Positions 35,801 through 44,318 of a stretch of DNA of 64,000 nucleotides are shown piece by piece; the stretch's first letter is position 1, and every line of letters begins with the position of its first letter. This stretch comes from CPC320 sp002336405 (GTDB lineage Bacteria > Pseudomonadota > Alphaproteobacteria > Rhodobacterales > Rhodobacteraceae), in the NCBI GenBank assembly GCA_949372595.1, contig CASIAN010000039.1:1-64000 (forward strand), given 5' to 3'. Made by a program: the position numbers and the translations under genes. Under the pieces are notes generated by a model, which was given only the letters and a program-made list of their open reading frames with translations, made no database searches and had not been told where the DNA came from.

Positions 35801-36238
35801 CTCACGGTGCTGAAACGTGGCCTCTGGGACCAGTTCGGCAATGGCGCTGCGCATCGTATCAGCCCCCAAAAATAACGTTTCTTTCAGACCGCGTGCCCGC
35901 AACAGCCGGTCGGTAAACACATGTCCCCGTTCGGGATCAGCGCAGAGCTGAATCTCGTCTACCGCCAGAAAGTCACAGCCCATGCCGTCAGGCATCGCCT
36001 CAACCGTGCACACCCAATACTGCGTGCGCGGCGGCACAATCCGTTCCTCGCCAGTGACCAACGCCACCACTGATGGCCCCCGCACAGCAACGATCCGATC
36101 ATAGACCTCTCGCGCCAAAAGCCGCAATGGCAGGCCAATGATACCGGTCCGGTAACCCAGCATACGCTCGATTGCGTAATGGGTTTTGCCGGTATTGGTC
36201 GGGCCCAGAACCGCAACGGTCCTTGACTGCTCGGTCAT
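32885..36238 (-). CDS. SUV3-like superfamily 2 RNA helicase with long disordered tail
   Basis: A 1117-residue helicase. Walker A is VLGPTNTGKTHYAIERM near residue 10-27, Walker B is AVDEIQLCADPERG, and motif VI is ELAQIAGRAGRG, the order and spacing of mitochondrial SUV3/alphaproteobacterial relatives. Residues about 330-770 are helical and resemble SUV3 C-terminal domains. From about 790 the protein is Ala/Glu/Pro-rich and acidic, including five copies of a 10-residue repeat (EPAVSEAADT-like). It then turns basic (QSKPKGQGRS, GKGKPRRNEG) before ending NPFAAALMGLKDKI. It probably unwinds RNA in turnover or ribosome processing. It is co-transcribed with the upstream TPR gene (14-bp gap) and the S4 gene. 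Confidence 0.9.
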   Translation of the reverse strand: MTEQSRTVAVLGPTNTGKTHYAIERMLGYRTGIIGLPLRLLAREVYDRIVAVRGPSVVALVTGEERIVPPRTQYWVCTVEAMPDGMGCDFLAVDEIQLCADPERGHVFTDRLLRARGLKETLFLGADTMRSAIAELVPEATFQHRERLSELTYAGSKKLSRIPPRSAIVGFSVENVYAIAELIRRQKGGAAVVMGALSPRTRNAQVEMYQNGEVDYLVATDSIGMGLNLDVNHVAFSALSKFDGRRMRPLAPNELAQIAGRAGRGMSNGSFGVTGEAPPLEDEVARAITGHRFSPIGKVNWRHAGMRFGSLPALIASLEQKPDHERLVRAREADDLAALKLLAQDAEIAARASDPASVRLLWDVCRIPDFRGISRAEHAALLQEIFGFLHEKGRVPDAWMARQMQRLDRSDGDIDTLSMRLAYIRTWTYVAQRSGWLGDERDWRAATRAVEDTLSDALHACLTQRFVDRRTSVLIRRLKQKEALLAEVNDIGEVTVEGEFVGRLEGFRFRQDQEASGQEAKTLKTVGLQALAPHFHLRADRFYNSPDTEIDFTEQGGLMWGTQAVGKLVVGDDPLKPKIHAFVDEEAGTDVAQKVERRLQHFIDRKVATLFEPLLNLQNDDSLTGLARGFAFQMKEALGIVARSNVAEDVKALDQDARSLLRKHGVRFGQFTVFLPLLLKPAPTRLRLVLWSLVQGLDEFPEAPPPGLVTVPVDASASAGSDTMAGYRNSGARAIRVDMLERLADQLRAEDSRGGFEAKADMLSITGMTLEQFADLMQGLGYRFVRAERVKVKTKPVDPAAAVVADTPQTPNEPEAPAQVPLEGATEAANSGVVEDGAVAEDSPSVVADSPSVEEPSVTETVTQVSAETVAQTGTEPEAAPEKSPAVEAAAATEIAIASTASETAGRTTDKQTIENPDVEPAVSEAADTEPAVSEAAETGSAVSEAAETEPTVSEAADTEPTVSEAADQIATEAAPDIEVFFTFTWARNRGQSKPKGQGRSFSGSQKDGAASTADPAQGDHRGAPHKRKARHDKADGEQTAQNNAGSAKSGQSRQTAAGQQKTGRDKFNRDNDRKPGKGKPRRNEGPKQFAASPKKSQQIDPDNPFAAALMGLKDKI
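33336..33485. repeat. Five-copy 30-bp coding repeat in the helicase tail
   Basis: Five consecutive 30-bp units (start points 33336, 33366, 33396, 33426, 33456) differ by a few bases each. They encode the 10-residue unit EP(A/T)VSEAA(D/E)T in the helicase C-terminal linker. The in-frame unit length allows copy-number change without breaking the protein. Confidence 0.9.
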
Positions 36239-36252
36239 ATTTGCCCCTTTGA

Positions 36253-36813
36253 TTATATCCTGTTACCCAGCAAGCTCTGCTGCAAACGATCTCGGGCACT
36301 TCGTACGGTGCTGTCAGACGGATGTATAGCAAGAAACGCGGCATAAGCCTCAAGCGCCATCTGTGGCATATCCAGACGTTCAAATATACCCGCCATTCCA
36401 CGCAAAGCCCCGAAATGATTGGGGTTAAGGGCAAGACTACGTTCAAGGTCAGCGACAGCCGGCCCCATCAAATCCGCCAAGAAATAGGCCTGTGCACGCC
36501 GGTGCCACCCTTCTGCAAACCCTGGCGCATGATCTGTCACAGCCGTAAAATGTTCGATTGCCGCTGGGATATTATCTGCCTCGAGTGCATCCTCTCCACG
36601 CTGGAGCAGCAAATCAAAACTCGCCGAGCCAGACCGCGACCAGATCTGCGTCAGCCGTTGTTCAATCTGCGCCGCCTCGACCTCATCAGCAAGCGCCAAA
36701 CGCTGCAGCAACACGGCGTCTTCCGAACCATGACCGACCGACGCGGCACAAAAAAATACTATTGCCAGTATTATGGACGCAGGGGTAGTATTATTGAGAG
36801 ATAATCGACACAT
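36253..36813 (-). CDS. Exported TPR-repeat protein
   Basis: A 186-residue protein with an N-terminal hydrophobic signal (ASIILAIVFFCAASVGHG). Two to three tetratricopeptide repeats follow: ALEADNIPAAIEHFTAVTDH, AEGWHRRAQAYFLADLMGPA, LNPNHFGALRGMAGIFERLD. It is a likely periplasmic protein-interaction scaffold. The gene is 14 bp before the helicase and 66 bp from the divergent SCP2 gene. Function unknown; similar TPR proteins sit at this spot in related genomes. Confidence 0.82.
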   Translation of the reverse strand: MCRLSLNNTTPASIILAIVFFCAASVGHGSEDAVLLQRLALADEVEAAQIEQRLTQIWSRSGSASFDLLLQRGEDALEADNIPAAIEHFTAVTDHAPGFAEGWHRRAQAYFLADLMGPAVADLERSLALNPNHFGALRGMAGIFERLDMPQMALEAYAAFLAIHPSDSTVRSARDRLQQSLLGNRI

Positions 36814-36879
36814 GCTTTAATGATAGCGTATCGAGCGTAAAGGTCCAGATACACCGACAACACCTATGAGGATACAACC

Positions 36880-37170
36880 ATGAGCGATATACTTTCGGCT
36901 GCAGTCAGCGCACTGAACACCAAACTTGGCGCTGCCAGGCTCGACGGGTCCGCAAAATTTATCATTACCGATGAGGGCGCCCTGGTTTTCGATGGCAACG
37001 GCGTCCACGCCGGAGATATTGACACTGATGTCACGCTAACTGCCGATGCAGAAACTTTTCAGGATATTCTAAACGGAGATCTGGACGCGACATCAGCCTT
37101 TATGAGCGGACGCCTCAGCGTTGATGGAGATATGGGCACAGCAATGCAATTGGCAGGTCTTTTGGGCTGA
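36880..37170 (+). CDS. SCP2 sterol/lipid-transfer domain protein
   Basis: A 96-residue single-domain SCP2 protein. LGAARLDGSAKFIITDEGAL, ADVTLTADAETFQDILNGD-like (TLTADAETFQDILNGDLDAT) and FMSGRLSVDGDMGTAMQLAG are the family core, which forms a hydrophobic cavity for acyl-CoA or lipids. No signal peptide, so it is cytosolic. The stop overlaps the hydrolase start by one base (TGATG). Together they suggest lipid or acyl-ester handling. Confidence 0.88.
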   Translation: MSDILSAAVSALNTKLGAARLDGSAKFIITDEGALVFDGNGVHAGDIDTDVTLTADAETFQDILNGDLDATSAFMSGRLSVDGDMGTAMQLAGLLG

Positions 37171-38126
37171 TGCACCTCACGCCAGCACCCTATTTTACAG
37201 CCCCAAAACCACTGCGCCCCGACGCGCCACAACCGGACGGGCAGGCATTTTGGATACACACCCGTGACAAACGGCGTTGCCGACTGGGACTGTGGCGGGC
37301 CGCGACCCCCAAGGGAACAATCATAATTTTCCCCGGGCGCACCGAATACATCGAAAAATACGCAAGTATTGCCGCCGACTTTGTCGCTCGGGACTATAAC
37401 ACAGTGACGATAGACTGGCGGGGTCAGGGTCTTGCAGACCGCGCTTTGCCCGACCGGCTGAAAGGCCATGTCGCAGATTTTGCCGAGTACCAGCGAGATC
37501 ACGCCGCTTTGATTGAGGCGATGACAGCACTTGCGCTGCCCAAACCGTGGACCCTTCTCGCCCATTCGATGGGTGGCTGCATCGGGTTACGAGCGCTCCA
37601 CGAGGGGCTGCCGGTGCAGTCAGTTGTGTTCACAGGCCCAATGTGGGGAATCGAAATGCCTCCCCTTCTCCGGATAGGCGCGTGGATTGTATCGACGCTG
37701 GCGCGTTGGCTCAAAAGCGGGGGGCTCTATGCGCCAGGAACATCAGGTACACCTTATCTTTTGAATGTGACCTTCGAGAACAATCAGCTGACCAATGATC
37801 ACGCAAGTTTTGACCATATGAGAGCCCAACTGCAGCACAATCCCAGTTTTGGCCTCGGCGGACCAACCCTTGGCTGGCTCAATGCCAGCTTGAACGAAAT
37901 GTACCGCCTGTCAAAACTGCCCGCGCCGGATCTGCCGTGCCTGACCTATCTGGGCTCCGACGAGCAGATCGTTGAACCCGGAGCAATCGTGCGCCGCATG
38001 GCGGGTTGGGCGCGTGGGCGATTAATTACCCTACCGGGTATTCGCCACGAAGCTCTGATGGAGGCCGCAGCACTACGCATGGCAAGGGTCGACGAAATAA
38101 CCGAATTTTTTGCCCAAAACACATAG
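37170..38126 (+). CDS. Alpha/beta hydrolase, lysophospholipase L2-like
   Basis: A 318-residue alpha/beta hydrolase. IIIFPGRTEYIEKYASIAAD, the oxyanion region, is typical of PldB-like proteins. TIDWRGQGLADR precedes the nucleophile elbow LLAHSMGGCIGL, with the catalytic Ser near residue 128. The late His lies in GIRHEALMEA and the acid probably in YLGSDEQIVEP. It is likely to hydrolyse lysophospholipids or monoacylglycerols. It is translationally coupled to the SCP2 gene. Substrate inferred from the family. Confidence 0.87.
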   Translation: MHLTPAPYFTAPKPLRPDAPQPDGQAFWIHTRDKRRCRLGLWRAATPKGTIIIFPGRTEYIEKYASIAADFVARDYNTVTIDWRGQGLADRALPDRLKGHVADFAEYQRDHAALIEAMTALALPKPWTLLAHSMGGCIGLRALHEGLPVQSVVFTGPMWGIEMPPLLRIGAWIVSTLARWLKSGGLYAPGTSGTPYLLNVTFENNQLTNDHASFDHMRAQLQHNPSFGLGGPTLGWLNASLNEMYRLSKLPAPDLPCLTYLGSDEQIVEPGAIVRRMAGWARGRLITLPGIRHEALMEAAALRMARVDEITEFFAQNT

Positions 38127-38227
38127 CACAGCCAAAAAAATCACGCCCGCAACTTTTAAAGGCAGCCACGCCAGAGGCCCGAACAAAAAACATTGGCCTT
38201 CCCCGCTGCCAAGCCTAAGTTAGCGTT

Positions 38228-39241
38228 ATGCGCCGTGCTCCTGTTCTGACCTTCACTAAAAATGGTATCTATTGCCCCGCTGGGGATTTCTATATCGATC
38301 CATGGAGACCGGTTGAGCGAGCGTTGATCACCCATGGCCATGCCGATCACGCCCGCAGTGGTCATCGCCGTTATCTAGCAACCGATCTCGCCGGGCCCGT
38401 CATGCAACATCGCCTTGGCAAGATTGATCTCGACGCTGTTAAATATGGCCAGACCCGCCAGATCGGTGATGCAACCGTATCGTTCCACCCCGCCGGCCAT
38501 GTGCCGGGTTCCGCCCAAATTAAAGTGGAAGTTTCAGGTGAGATTTGGGTTGTATCTGGTGATTATAAAACAGAAAATGACGGTTTAAGTGATCCGTTTG
38601 AGCCTGTTGCCTGCCACAGCTTTATCACTGAATGCACCTTCGGGATGCCGGTGTTTGACTGGCAACCACAAGCCGCCGTCATGGCACAGATCAATGATTG
38701 GTGGGCCAATAATGCCGCCGAGGGCCGAACTTCGGTTTTGGGGGCATATGCTCTGGGCAAAGCGCAGCGACTTTTGGTGCATTTAAACCCAGACATCGGC
38801 CCAATCCTGTCACATACCGCAATTGCAAAAACCAACGACATTCTAGATAGACAATCAATACTAACCAATAATAGCATACAGGTAACTGCCAATCTTGACG
38901 TTAAAAACCTGCCCGGTGCTCTGGTATTGGCGCCACCCTCGGCCCTTGGCAGCGCCTGGCTGCGTCGGTTCGGGCCGGTGTCAGAGGCCGTAGTCAGTGG
39001 TTGGATGCGCCTGCGCGGAGTGCGCCGCCGCCGTAACGCAGAACGCGGCTTTGTCTTGTCGGATCACGCCGACTGGAAAGGCCTATTGCAAGCTGTCCGC
39101 GCAACGGGGGCTGAAAATATCTATACGACACATGGCTATACCGACGTATTCAGCCGCTACTTAAACGAAATCGGTTATCACGCCCAGACCGTCAAAACAG
39201 AGTTCACCGGCGAGACCTTGGAACAGGATCAAGCGCCATGA
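38228..39241 (+). CDS. Ligase-associated DNA exonuclease (metallo-beta-lactamase fold)
   Basis: A 337-residue protein. Residues 30-45 have the metal-binding signature LITHGHADHARSG (HxHxDH), with further metal residues in HPAGHVPGS, VVSGDYK and the C-terminal LSDHADWKGL. This is the Artemis/CPSF-like subgroup found beside bacterial ATP-dependent DNA ligases and thought to trim DNA ends. The stop overlaps the ligase ATG by 4 bp. In many genomes a Lhr-type helicase and a phosphoesterase complete this set; neither is in the window. Confidence 0.92.
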   Translation: MRRAPVLTFTKNGIYCPAGDFYIDPWRPVERALITHGHADHARSGHRRYLATDLAGPVMQHRLGKIDLDAVKYGQTRQIGDATVSFHPAGHVPGSAQIKVEVSGEIWVVSGDYKTENDGLSDPFEPVACHSFITECTFGMPVFDWQPQAAVMAQINDWWANNAAEGRTSVLGAYALGKAQRLLVHLNPDIGPILSHTAIAKTNDILDRQSILTNNSIQVTANLDVKNLPGALVLAPPSALGSAWLRRFGPVSEAVVSGWMRLRGVRRRRNAERGFVLSDHADWKGLLQAVRATGAENIYTTHGYTDVFSRYLNEIGYHAQTVKTEFTGETLEQDQAP

Positions 39242-40890
39242 AAACCTTTACAGCCCTGTTTGCTCAACTGGATGAGACAACAAAAACATCCTATAAAATC
39301 AGTTATTTATCTAATTACTTTCAAGTAGCAGATCCAATGGACAAGCTGTGGACGATCGCGCTGTTCTCAGGGCGTCGCCCGAAACGCGCGGTCACGACCA
39401 CTCAGCTCAGGCAATGGGCCGCCGAACGCGCCAATATCCCCTTGTGGCTGTTTGAGGATTGCTATCGGGTGGTGGGAGATTTGGCAGAAGCTTTGGCGTT
39501 GATCCTGCCGCCCGCCCAACAGACAAGCGATCGCTCGCTCAGTGATTGGATCGTATGGCTGCGGGCCTTACACGCGCTGCCGTCCGATCAGCGCAAGCCA
39601 CAAATCATCAGCGCATGGGATCAGTTGCCAGTGCAGCAATGTTTTTTGTTTAACAAACTGATCACTGGTGGCTTTCGGATCGGGGTCAGTCAAAGGCTGA
39701 TGACCCGCGCATTGGCGCAGGCCACCGGACAGGATGCAGCCACATTGGCCCATCGCCTGATGGGCAATTGGACCCCGGATACCACAACATGGGCCGAATT
39801 AATCGAAAGCGACAGCCCCGCAACCGACTTATCGCGCCCCTATCCGTTCTATCTCGCTAACGGGCTTGAGGCGCGAGGCAATCACACGCTGGAAACCGGG
39901 CCTGATGTGGATGTTGATCAAGAGGCTGATCCGGCTGCCGCACAGCTCGGCCCTTGCCAGGACTGGCGCGCCGAATGGAAATGGGACGGCATTCGCGGAC
40001 AGATTATTCTGCGCGATGGCAATGTTTTCGTCTGGTCCCGCGGGGAGGAATTGATCACCGATCGCTTTCCCGAGTTTACGAAACTTGCCAGTCTTTTGCC
40101 AGACAGCACCGTGCTGGACGGCGAGTTACTGGCATGGAAATCCGGCCGGCCAATGCCGTTCAACGCTCTGCAAAAACGTATCGGTCGCAAAACCGTGCCC
40201 AAGAAATTGCGCGATGACGCGCCAGTTATTTTGATGGCCTATGACCTTTTAGAACATCAAGGCCGCGATATACGCCTCCAACCCTATGACCAGCGCCGGG
40301 CGCATTTGACCACTCTGTTCGCCACGCTGCCCGACACCTGCCCGCTGCGGCTGTCTCAGGGGCTTGATTTCAAAACTTGGGGCGATCTGGCCAGTATGCG
40401 CGCCGGGGCACGCGCGGCCGGCACAGAGGGTGTGATGATCAAACGCCACGACAGCGCCTATGGCGTCGGGCGCAAAAAGGGCGATTGGTGGAAATGGAAG
40501 CTTGATCCACTGACCATTGACGCGGTGATGATCTATGCACAAGCAGGCCATGGCCGCCGCGCCACCCTGTATAGCGACTTTACCTTTGCGCTGTGGCAGG
40601 GCGAGGATCTGGTGCCGTTCACTAAAGCCTATTCCGGCCTCACTGATGCCGAGTTAGCCGAAATCAGCAAATGGGTGCGCAAAAACACCCTGCAGCGCTT
40701 TGGCCCGGTGCGCCAGGTCACCCCCCATCATGTTTTTGAGATCGCTTTTGAAGGTCTGCATGAAAGCCCAAGACATAAATCCGGCGTCGCATTACGGTTT
40801 CCGCGGATGCGCCGTTGGCGGCATGACAAAGTTGTGCGACAAGCCAATACGTTGGATGACTTAAAAGAGATGTTGAGCCGCTATGGATAG
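39238..40890 (+). CDS. ATP-dependent DNA ligase (ligase/exonuclease pair type)
   Basis: A 550-residue ligase. The N-terminal DNA-binding domain (1-200) has KLITGGFRIGVSQRL. Adenylation motif I is AEWKWDGIRGQI with the nucleotidyl lysine near residue 246. Motif III is VLDGELLAW, motif IV TEGVMIKR and motif V WWKWKLDPLTIDAVMIYAQ. The OB fold follows, with TFALWQGEDLVPFTKAYSGL. It seals DNA nicks with ATP, a repair role beside the NAD-dependent housekeeping LigA. It overlaps the exonuclease gene upstream and the amidohydrolase gene downstream by 8 bp. Confidence 0.94.
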   Translation: MKTFTALFAQLDETTKTSYKISYLSNYFQVADPMDKLWTIALFSGRRPKRAVTTTQLRQWAAERANIPLWLFEDCYRVVGDLAEALALILPPAQQTSDRSLSDWIVWLRALHALPSDQRKPQIISAWDQLPVQQCFLFNKLITGGFRIGVSQRLMTRALAQATGQDAATLAHRLMGNWTPDTTTWAELIESDSPATDLSRPYPFYLANGLEARGNHTLETGPDVDVDQEADPAAAQLGPCQDWRAEWKWDGIRGQIILRDGNVFVWSRGEELITDRFPEFTKLASLLPDSTVLDGELLAWKSGRPMPFNALQKRIGRKTVPKKLRDDAPVILMAYDLLEHQGRDIRLQPYDQRRAHLTTLFATLPDTCPLRLSQGLDFKTWGDLASMRAGARAAGTEGVMIKRHDSAYGVGRKKGDWWKWKLDPLTIDAVMIYAQAGHGRRATLYSDFTFALWQGEDLVPFTKAYSGLTDAELAEISKWVRKNTLQRFGPVRQVTPHHVFEIAFEGLHESPRHKSGVALRFPRMRRWRHDKVVRQANTLDDLKEMLSRYG

Positions 40891-41758
40891 ACCAGACGCC
40901 CTGCCACCGCCCCCGACCGAAGCGCCGCTGATTGCGGCTCCCGACGGCGCCTGTGACACCCATGTGCATATGCTGGCGGACAAATCGGAATTTCCACTTT
41001 GGCAGGGCCGTGTCGAAAACCCGGCCCCGGGCATCCCGTTTGAAGATTGGCTAAACCAGTATCGCAACCACTTGGCACAAATGGGCTGTTCACGCGGCGT
41101 GATTGTCCACTCGATTCTTTACGGCACTGACAATAGCGTGACCGTTGCAGCTCTTGATCGTCTTGGCGACGGCTTTCGCGGGATTGGCCTTTTACCCGAT
41201 GACGCCAGCGAGGCGGATCTGGATCAGTTTGCCGAATGGAACATGGCAGGGGTGCGACTGAATTATGTACATGGCGGCGTTCTCAGCTGGGACGGGGTGC
41301 AGGCAATGGCCCCCAAACTGGCGGCGCGGAATCTGCATGTTCAGATGCTGATGCATGCGCATCTGCATATCGAAGATCTGGAAACACAGGTCGCCCGGCT
41401 GCCAGTCGATGTGTGTTTTGACCATATCGGCTGGCCTGACCTCAGCCTTGGCGTGGCCCATCCAGGCATCCAGACCCTGTGCCGCCTGCTTGCTGAGGGA
41501 AAGGCTTGGGTCAAGCTTTCCGGGCTTTACCGGCTGTGTGACGCACCCTATGACACAGCTGACGCCATTGTTGCAGCCCTTGTTGCCGCCAACCCCCAGC
41601 GCTGCCTATGGGGGTCTGACTGGCCGCATATTATGCTCAACGGGGCCGAAATGCCGCGCGCTGCGTGCTTGCTTGATGCGTTTCACCGCGTCGTCACCGA
41701 CACCAAAACCCGCCACCGCATTCTTGTGGACAACCCAGCGCAACTTTATGGCTTTTAA
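40883..41758 (+). CDS. Amidohydrolase, 2-pyrone-4,6-dicarboxylate hydrolase-like
   Basis: A 291-residue TIM-barrel metal hydrolase of the amidohydrolase-2 family. Motifs: GACDTHVHMLA (HxH metal ligands near residue 30), MLMHAHLHIEDLE, VCFDHIGWPD and CLWGSDWPHIM (terminal Asp). These match LigI/PDC-hydrolase-like lactonases that open cyclic esters in aromatic degradation. It overlaps the DNA ligase stop by 8 bp, so it is co-transcribed with a functionally unrelated pair. The substrate is unknown. Confidence 0.82.
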   Translation: MDRPDALPPPPTEAPLIAAPDGACDTHVHMLADKSEFPLWQGRVENPAPGIPFEDWLNQYRNHLAQMGCSRGVIVHSILYGTDNSVTVAALDRLGDGFRGIGLLPDDASEADLDQFAEWNMAGVRLNYVHGGVLSWDGVQAMAPKLAARNLHVQMLMHAHLHIEDLETQVARLPVDVCFDHIGWPDLSLGVAHPGIQTLCRLLAEGKAWVKLSGLYRLCDAPYDTADAIVAALVAANPQRCLWGSDWPHIMLNGAEMPRAACLLDAFHRVVTDTKTRHRILVDNPAQLYGF

Positions 41759-41828
41759 CCACGTTACGGGTTGATTATGCCCCCTGCTCACACCTATGTC
41801 CTTAGATAGAAATCAATTGAGGTTACCT

Positions 41829-43655
41829 ATGTTTCAGCTTCCCTTCCCGGTTCACGATGTCAATGCCAGCTCAGGCTCAAAGGATTTGGGCAACCTGCCT
41901 GAATGGGATCTCAGCGACCTGTACAGCAGCCAAAACGCGCCTGAACTGAGCCGTGACCTGCAATGGTTGGATCAAGAATGCGCCAGTTTTGCCGCAGACT
42001 ATGAGGGAAAGCTCGCAAATTTGGACGCCGCAGAGATGCTGGCGTGCGTCTTGCGCAACGAGCGTATCAACACCATCGCAGGACGCATCATGTCGTTTGC
42101 GGGCCTGCGCTATTACCAGCTAACCATTGATGGCGACCGCACGAAATTCATGTCGGACATGCAAGAGAAAATCACCAATTTCACCACACCACTGGTTTTT
42201 TTCACCCTTGAGCTGAACCGGATCGATGACGCCACACTGCAGGCGCTGCTGGATGCCAACAGCGCCCTTGCGCGCTATCAACCGGTATTTGATCGCATTC
42301 GCGCGATGAAGCCGTATCAGCTGTCCGACGAGCTTGAGAAGTTTCTGCACGATTTGGGGGTTGTCGGGGACGCTTGGGAACGGCTGTTTGATGAAACTAT
42401 CGCCGGGCTGAGCTTTGAAATCGACGGCGAGAGCTTGGGCATAGAAAGCACTCTCAACCTGCTGACAGATCCCGATCGCGCCCAGCGTGAAAAAGGGGCT
42501 GTCGAACTGGCGCGGGTATTTGGCGACACCGTCAAAACCTTTGCACGGGTGCACAACACTCAAGCCAAAGAAAAAGAAATCCTTGATCGCTGGCGTGGCA
42601 TGCCCACACCGCAAACCGGACGCCATCTGTCCAACCACGTGGAACCCGAAGTTGTCGAGGCGCTGCGCAATGCTGTTGTTACCGCCTATCCAAAACTCAG
42701 TCACCGCTATTACGAGCTCAAGCGCAAATGGCTTGGTCTGGATGTGATGCAGGTCTGGGACCGCAACGCCCCCCTGCCCATGGAAACCAACAAGATTGTC
42801 GGTTGGGAAGAGGCCCAGAAAACGGTGATGCAGGCCTATGGGGATTTTGACCCGCGCATGGCCGATCTGGCAGAGCCGTTTTTCACCAAGGGCTGGATTG
42901 ATGCCGCAGTAAAGCCAGGCAAAGCGCCAGGGGCCTTTGCGCACCCAACAGTCACAGATGTGCACCCTTACGTGATGCTGAACTATCTTGGCAAACCACG
43001 CGATGTGATGACATTGGCGCATGAGCTGGGGCATGGCGTGCATCAGGTGCTGGCCGCTGGCCAAGGCGAGATGCTGTCGTCGACCCCTCTGACGCTTGCT
43101 GAAACGGCGTCAGTGTTTGGCGAGATGCTGACATTCCGCAAAATGCTTGATGGGGCACAAGACGCCGCCGAACGCAAAGTGATGCTGGCTGGCAAGGTCG
43201 AGGACATGATCAACACTGTGGTGCGTCAGATCGCGTTTTATGACTTTGAATGCAAGCTGCACGATGCCCGCGCGCAGGGTGAATTGACCCCTGATGACAT
43301 CAACGCATTGTGGATGTCAGTTCAAGGTGAAAGCCTGGGGCCAGCCTTTGAATTTATGGACGGCTATGAAACCTTTTGGGCCTATATTCCGCATTTCGTG
43401 CATTCACCGTTTTATGTTTATGCCTATGCCTTTGGTGACGGTTTGGTCAACGCGCTCTATGCTGTGTATCAAGAGCAACCCGAAGGCTTTCAAGAGAAGT
43501 ATTTTGATATGCTGAAAGCCGGCGGATCCAAGCATCATAAAGAGCTTTTGGCGCCCTTTGGGCTGGATGCATCGGACCCAACCTTTTGGGATAAGGGCCT
43601 GTCGATGATTTCGGATATGATCGACGAATTGGAAGCGATGGAGGAACAGGCGTAG
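41829..43655 (+). CDS. pepF: Oligoendopeptidase F (M3 family)
   Basis: A 608-residue cytosolic zinc peptidase. The zinc-binding motif TLAHELGHGVHQ lies near residue 400, with the third ligand glutamate in TLAETASVFGEM. The long helical N-terminus and the C-terminal AYAFGDGLVNALYAVY and YFDMLKAGGSKHHKELLAPF are typical of M3B PepF. It degrades short peptides. The start at 41829 was preferred over the ATG at 41796 because GAGG lies close upstream and the family N-terminus begins there. Confidence 0.93.
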   Translation: MFQLPFPVHDVNASSGSKDLGNLPEWDLSDLYSSQNAPELSRDLQWLDQECASFAADYEGKLANLDAAEMLACVLRNERINTIAGRIMSFAGLRYYQLTIDGDRTKFMSDMQEKITNFTTPLVFFTLELNRIDDATLQALLDANSALARYQPVFDRIRAMKPYQLSDELEKFLHDLGVVGDAWERLFDETIAGLSFEIDGESLGIESTLNLLTDPDRAQREKGAVELARVFGDTVKTFARVHNTQAKEKEILDRWRGMPTPQTGRHLSNHVEPEVVEALRNAVVTAYPKLSHRYYELKRKWLGLDVMQVWDRNAPLPMETNKIVGWEEAQKTVMQAYGDFDPRMADLAEPFFTKGWIDAAVKPGKAPGAFAHPTVTDVHPYVMLNYLGKPRDVMTLAHELGHGVHQVLAAGQGEMLSSTPLTLAETASVFGEMLTFRKMLDGAQDAAERKVMLAGKVEDMINTVVRQIAFYDFECKLHDARAQGELTPDDINALWMSVQGESLGPAFEFMDGYETFWAYIPHFVHSPFYVYAYAFGDGLVNALYAVYQEQPEGFQEKYFDMLKAGGSKHHKELLAPFGLDASDPTFWDKGLSMISDMIDELEAMEEQA

Positions 43656-43722
43656 CAAAAAAAAGTCGCATCAGTTGACTTTGGGCAGGCGCCGCTAAGT
43701 TCTATCCTACAGGAGGTGCCAC

Positions 43723-44241
43723 ATGCGGATATTGATAGCAGCGATTTTTATGGTAATTTTAGGAGGACAGACGGCGATGGCGGAAAACTTCCAATTTGAC
43801 TCGATAGACGGGGGCACCATGTCCACGTCGGACTGGCGCGGCCAGCCGGTTTTGGTGGTCAACACCGCTTCGCAATGTGGGTTTACTTATCAATATGAAG
43901 CGCTGCAGCAGCTTCATGAAACCTATCGCGACAAGGGTCTTGTTGTGCTGGCTGTTCCGTCAGATGATTTTAACCAAGAGCTGTCAGACGAGGCGGCAGT
44001 AAAAGATTTCTGCACCGTTAATTTTGGCCTTGATGTGCCAATGACGACAATCACCAAGGTTCGTGGCGATGAGGCACATCCGTTTTTCGTGTGGTTAAAC
44101 CAAACCGAAGGATATCGACCACGTTGGAATTTTTATAAGGTTCTGTTGGATGGTGAAGGCGCAGTTGTTGACACTTTTGCCTCCACCACAGGGCCGATGT
44201 CACGCAAGATTACCAAGCAGATCGAGACCTTGCTCAACTAA
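43723..44241 (+). CDS. Glutathione peroxidase family protein, exported
   Basis: A 172-residue thioredoxin-fold peroxidase with a signal peptide (MRILIAAIFMVILGGQTAMA). The peroxidatic cysteine lies in VVNTASQCGFTYQYEALQQL, with cysteine rather than selenocysteine. RPRWNFYKVLLDGEG supplies the conserved Trp-Asn. The usual FPCNQFxxQEPG segment reads VPSDDFNQE, so the second-half glutamine region is modified. The signal places it in the periplasm, where it would reduce peroxides with a thiol partner. AGGAGG lies close upstream. Confidence 0.9.
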   Translation: MRILIAAIFMVILGGQTAMAENFQFDSIDGGTMSTSDWRGQPVLVVNTASQCGFTYQYEALQQLHETYRDKGLVVLAVPSDDFNQELSDEAAVKDFCTVNFGLDVPMTTITKVRGDEAHPFFVWLNQTEGYRPRWNFYKVLLDGEGAVVDTFASTTGPMSRKITKQIETLLN

Positions 44242-44247
44242 ATCACA

Positions 44248-44275
44248 TCGCCAGTGGGCCCTGCAGCACTGGCGA
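44248..44275. terminator. Hairpin between convergent gpx-like gene and yjbQ
   Basis: TCGCCAGTG at 44248-44256 pairs perfectly with CACTGGCGA at 44267-44275 across a 10-base loop, 7 bases after the peroxidase stop. It can serve both convergent genes. T-runs are weak on both sides. Confidence 0.5.
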
Positions 44276-44318
44276 ATCCGGCGATTTGATCAAAACGACC
44301 GCTGTGTGGCACCAACCG

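Noticed and set aside
42120..43064. 314-codon minus frame antisense to pepF
   Set aside because: Shadow of the strongly supported oligopeptidase gene in GC-rich coding sequence.
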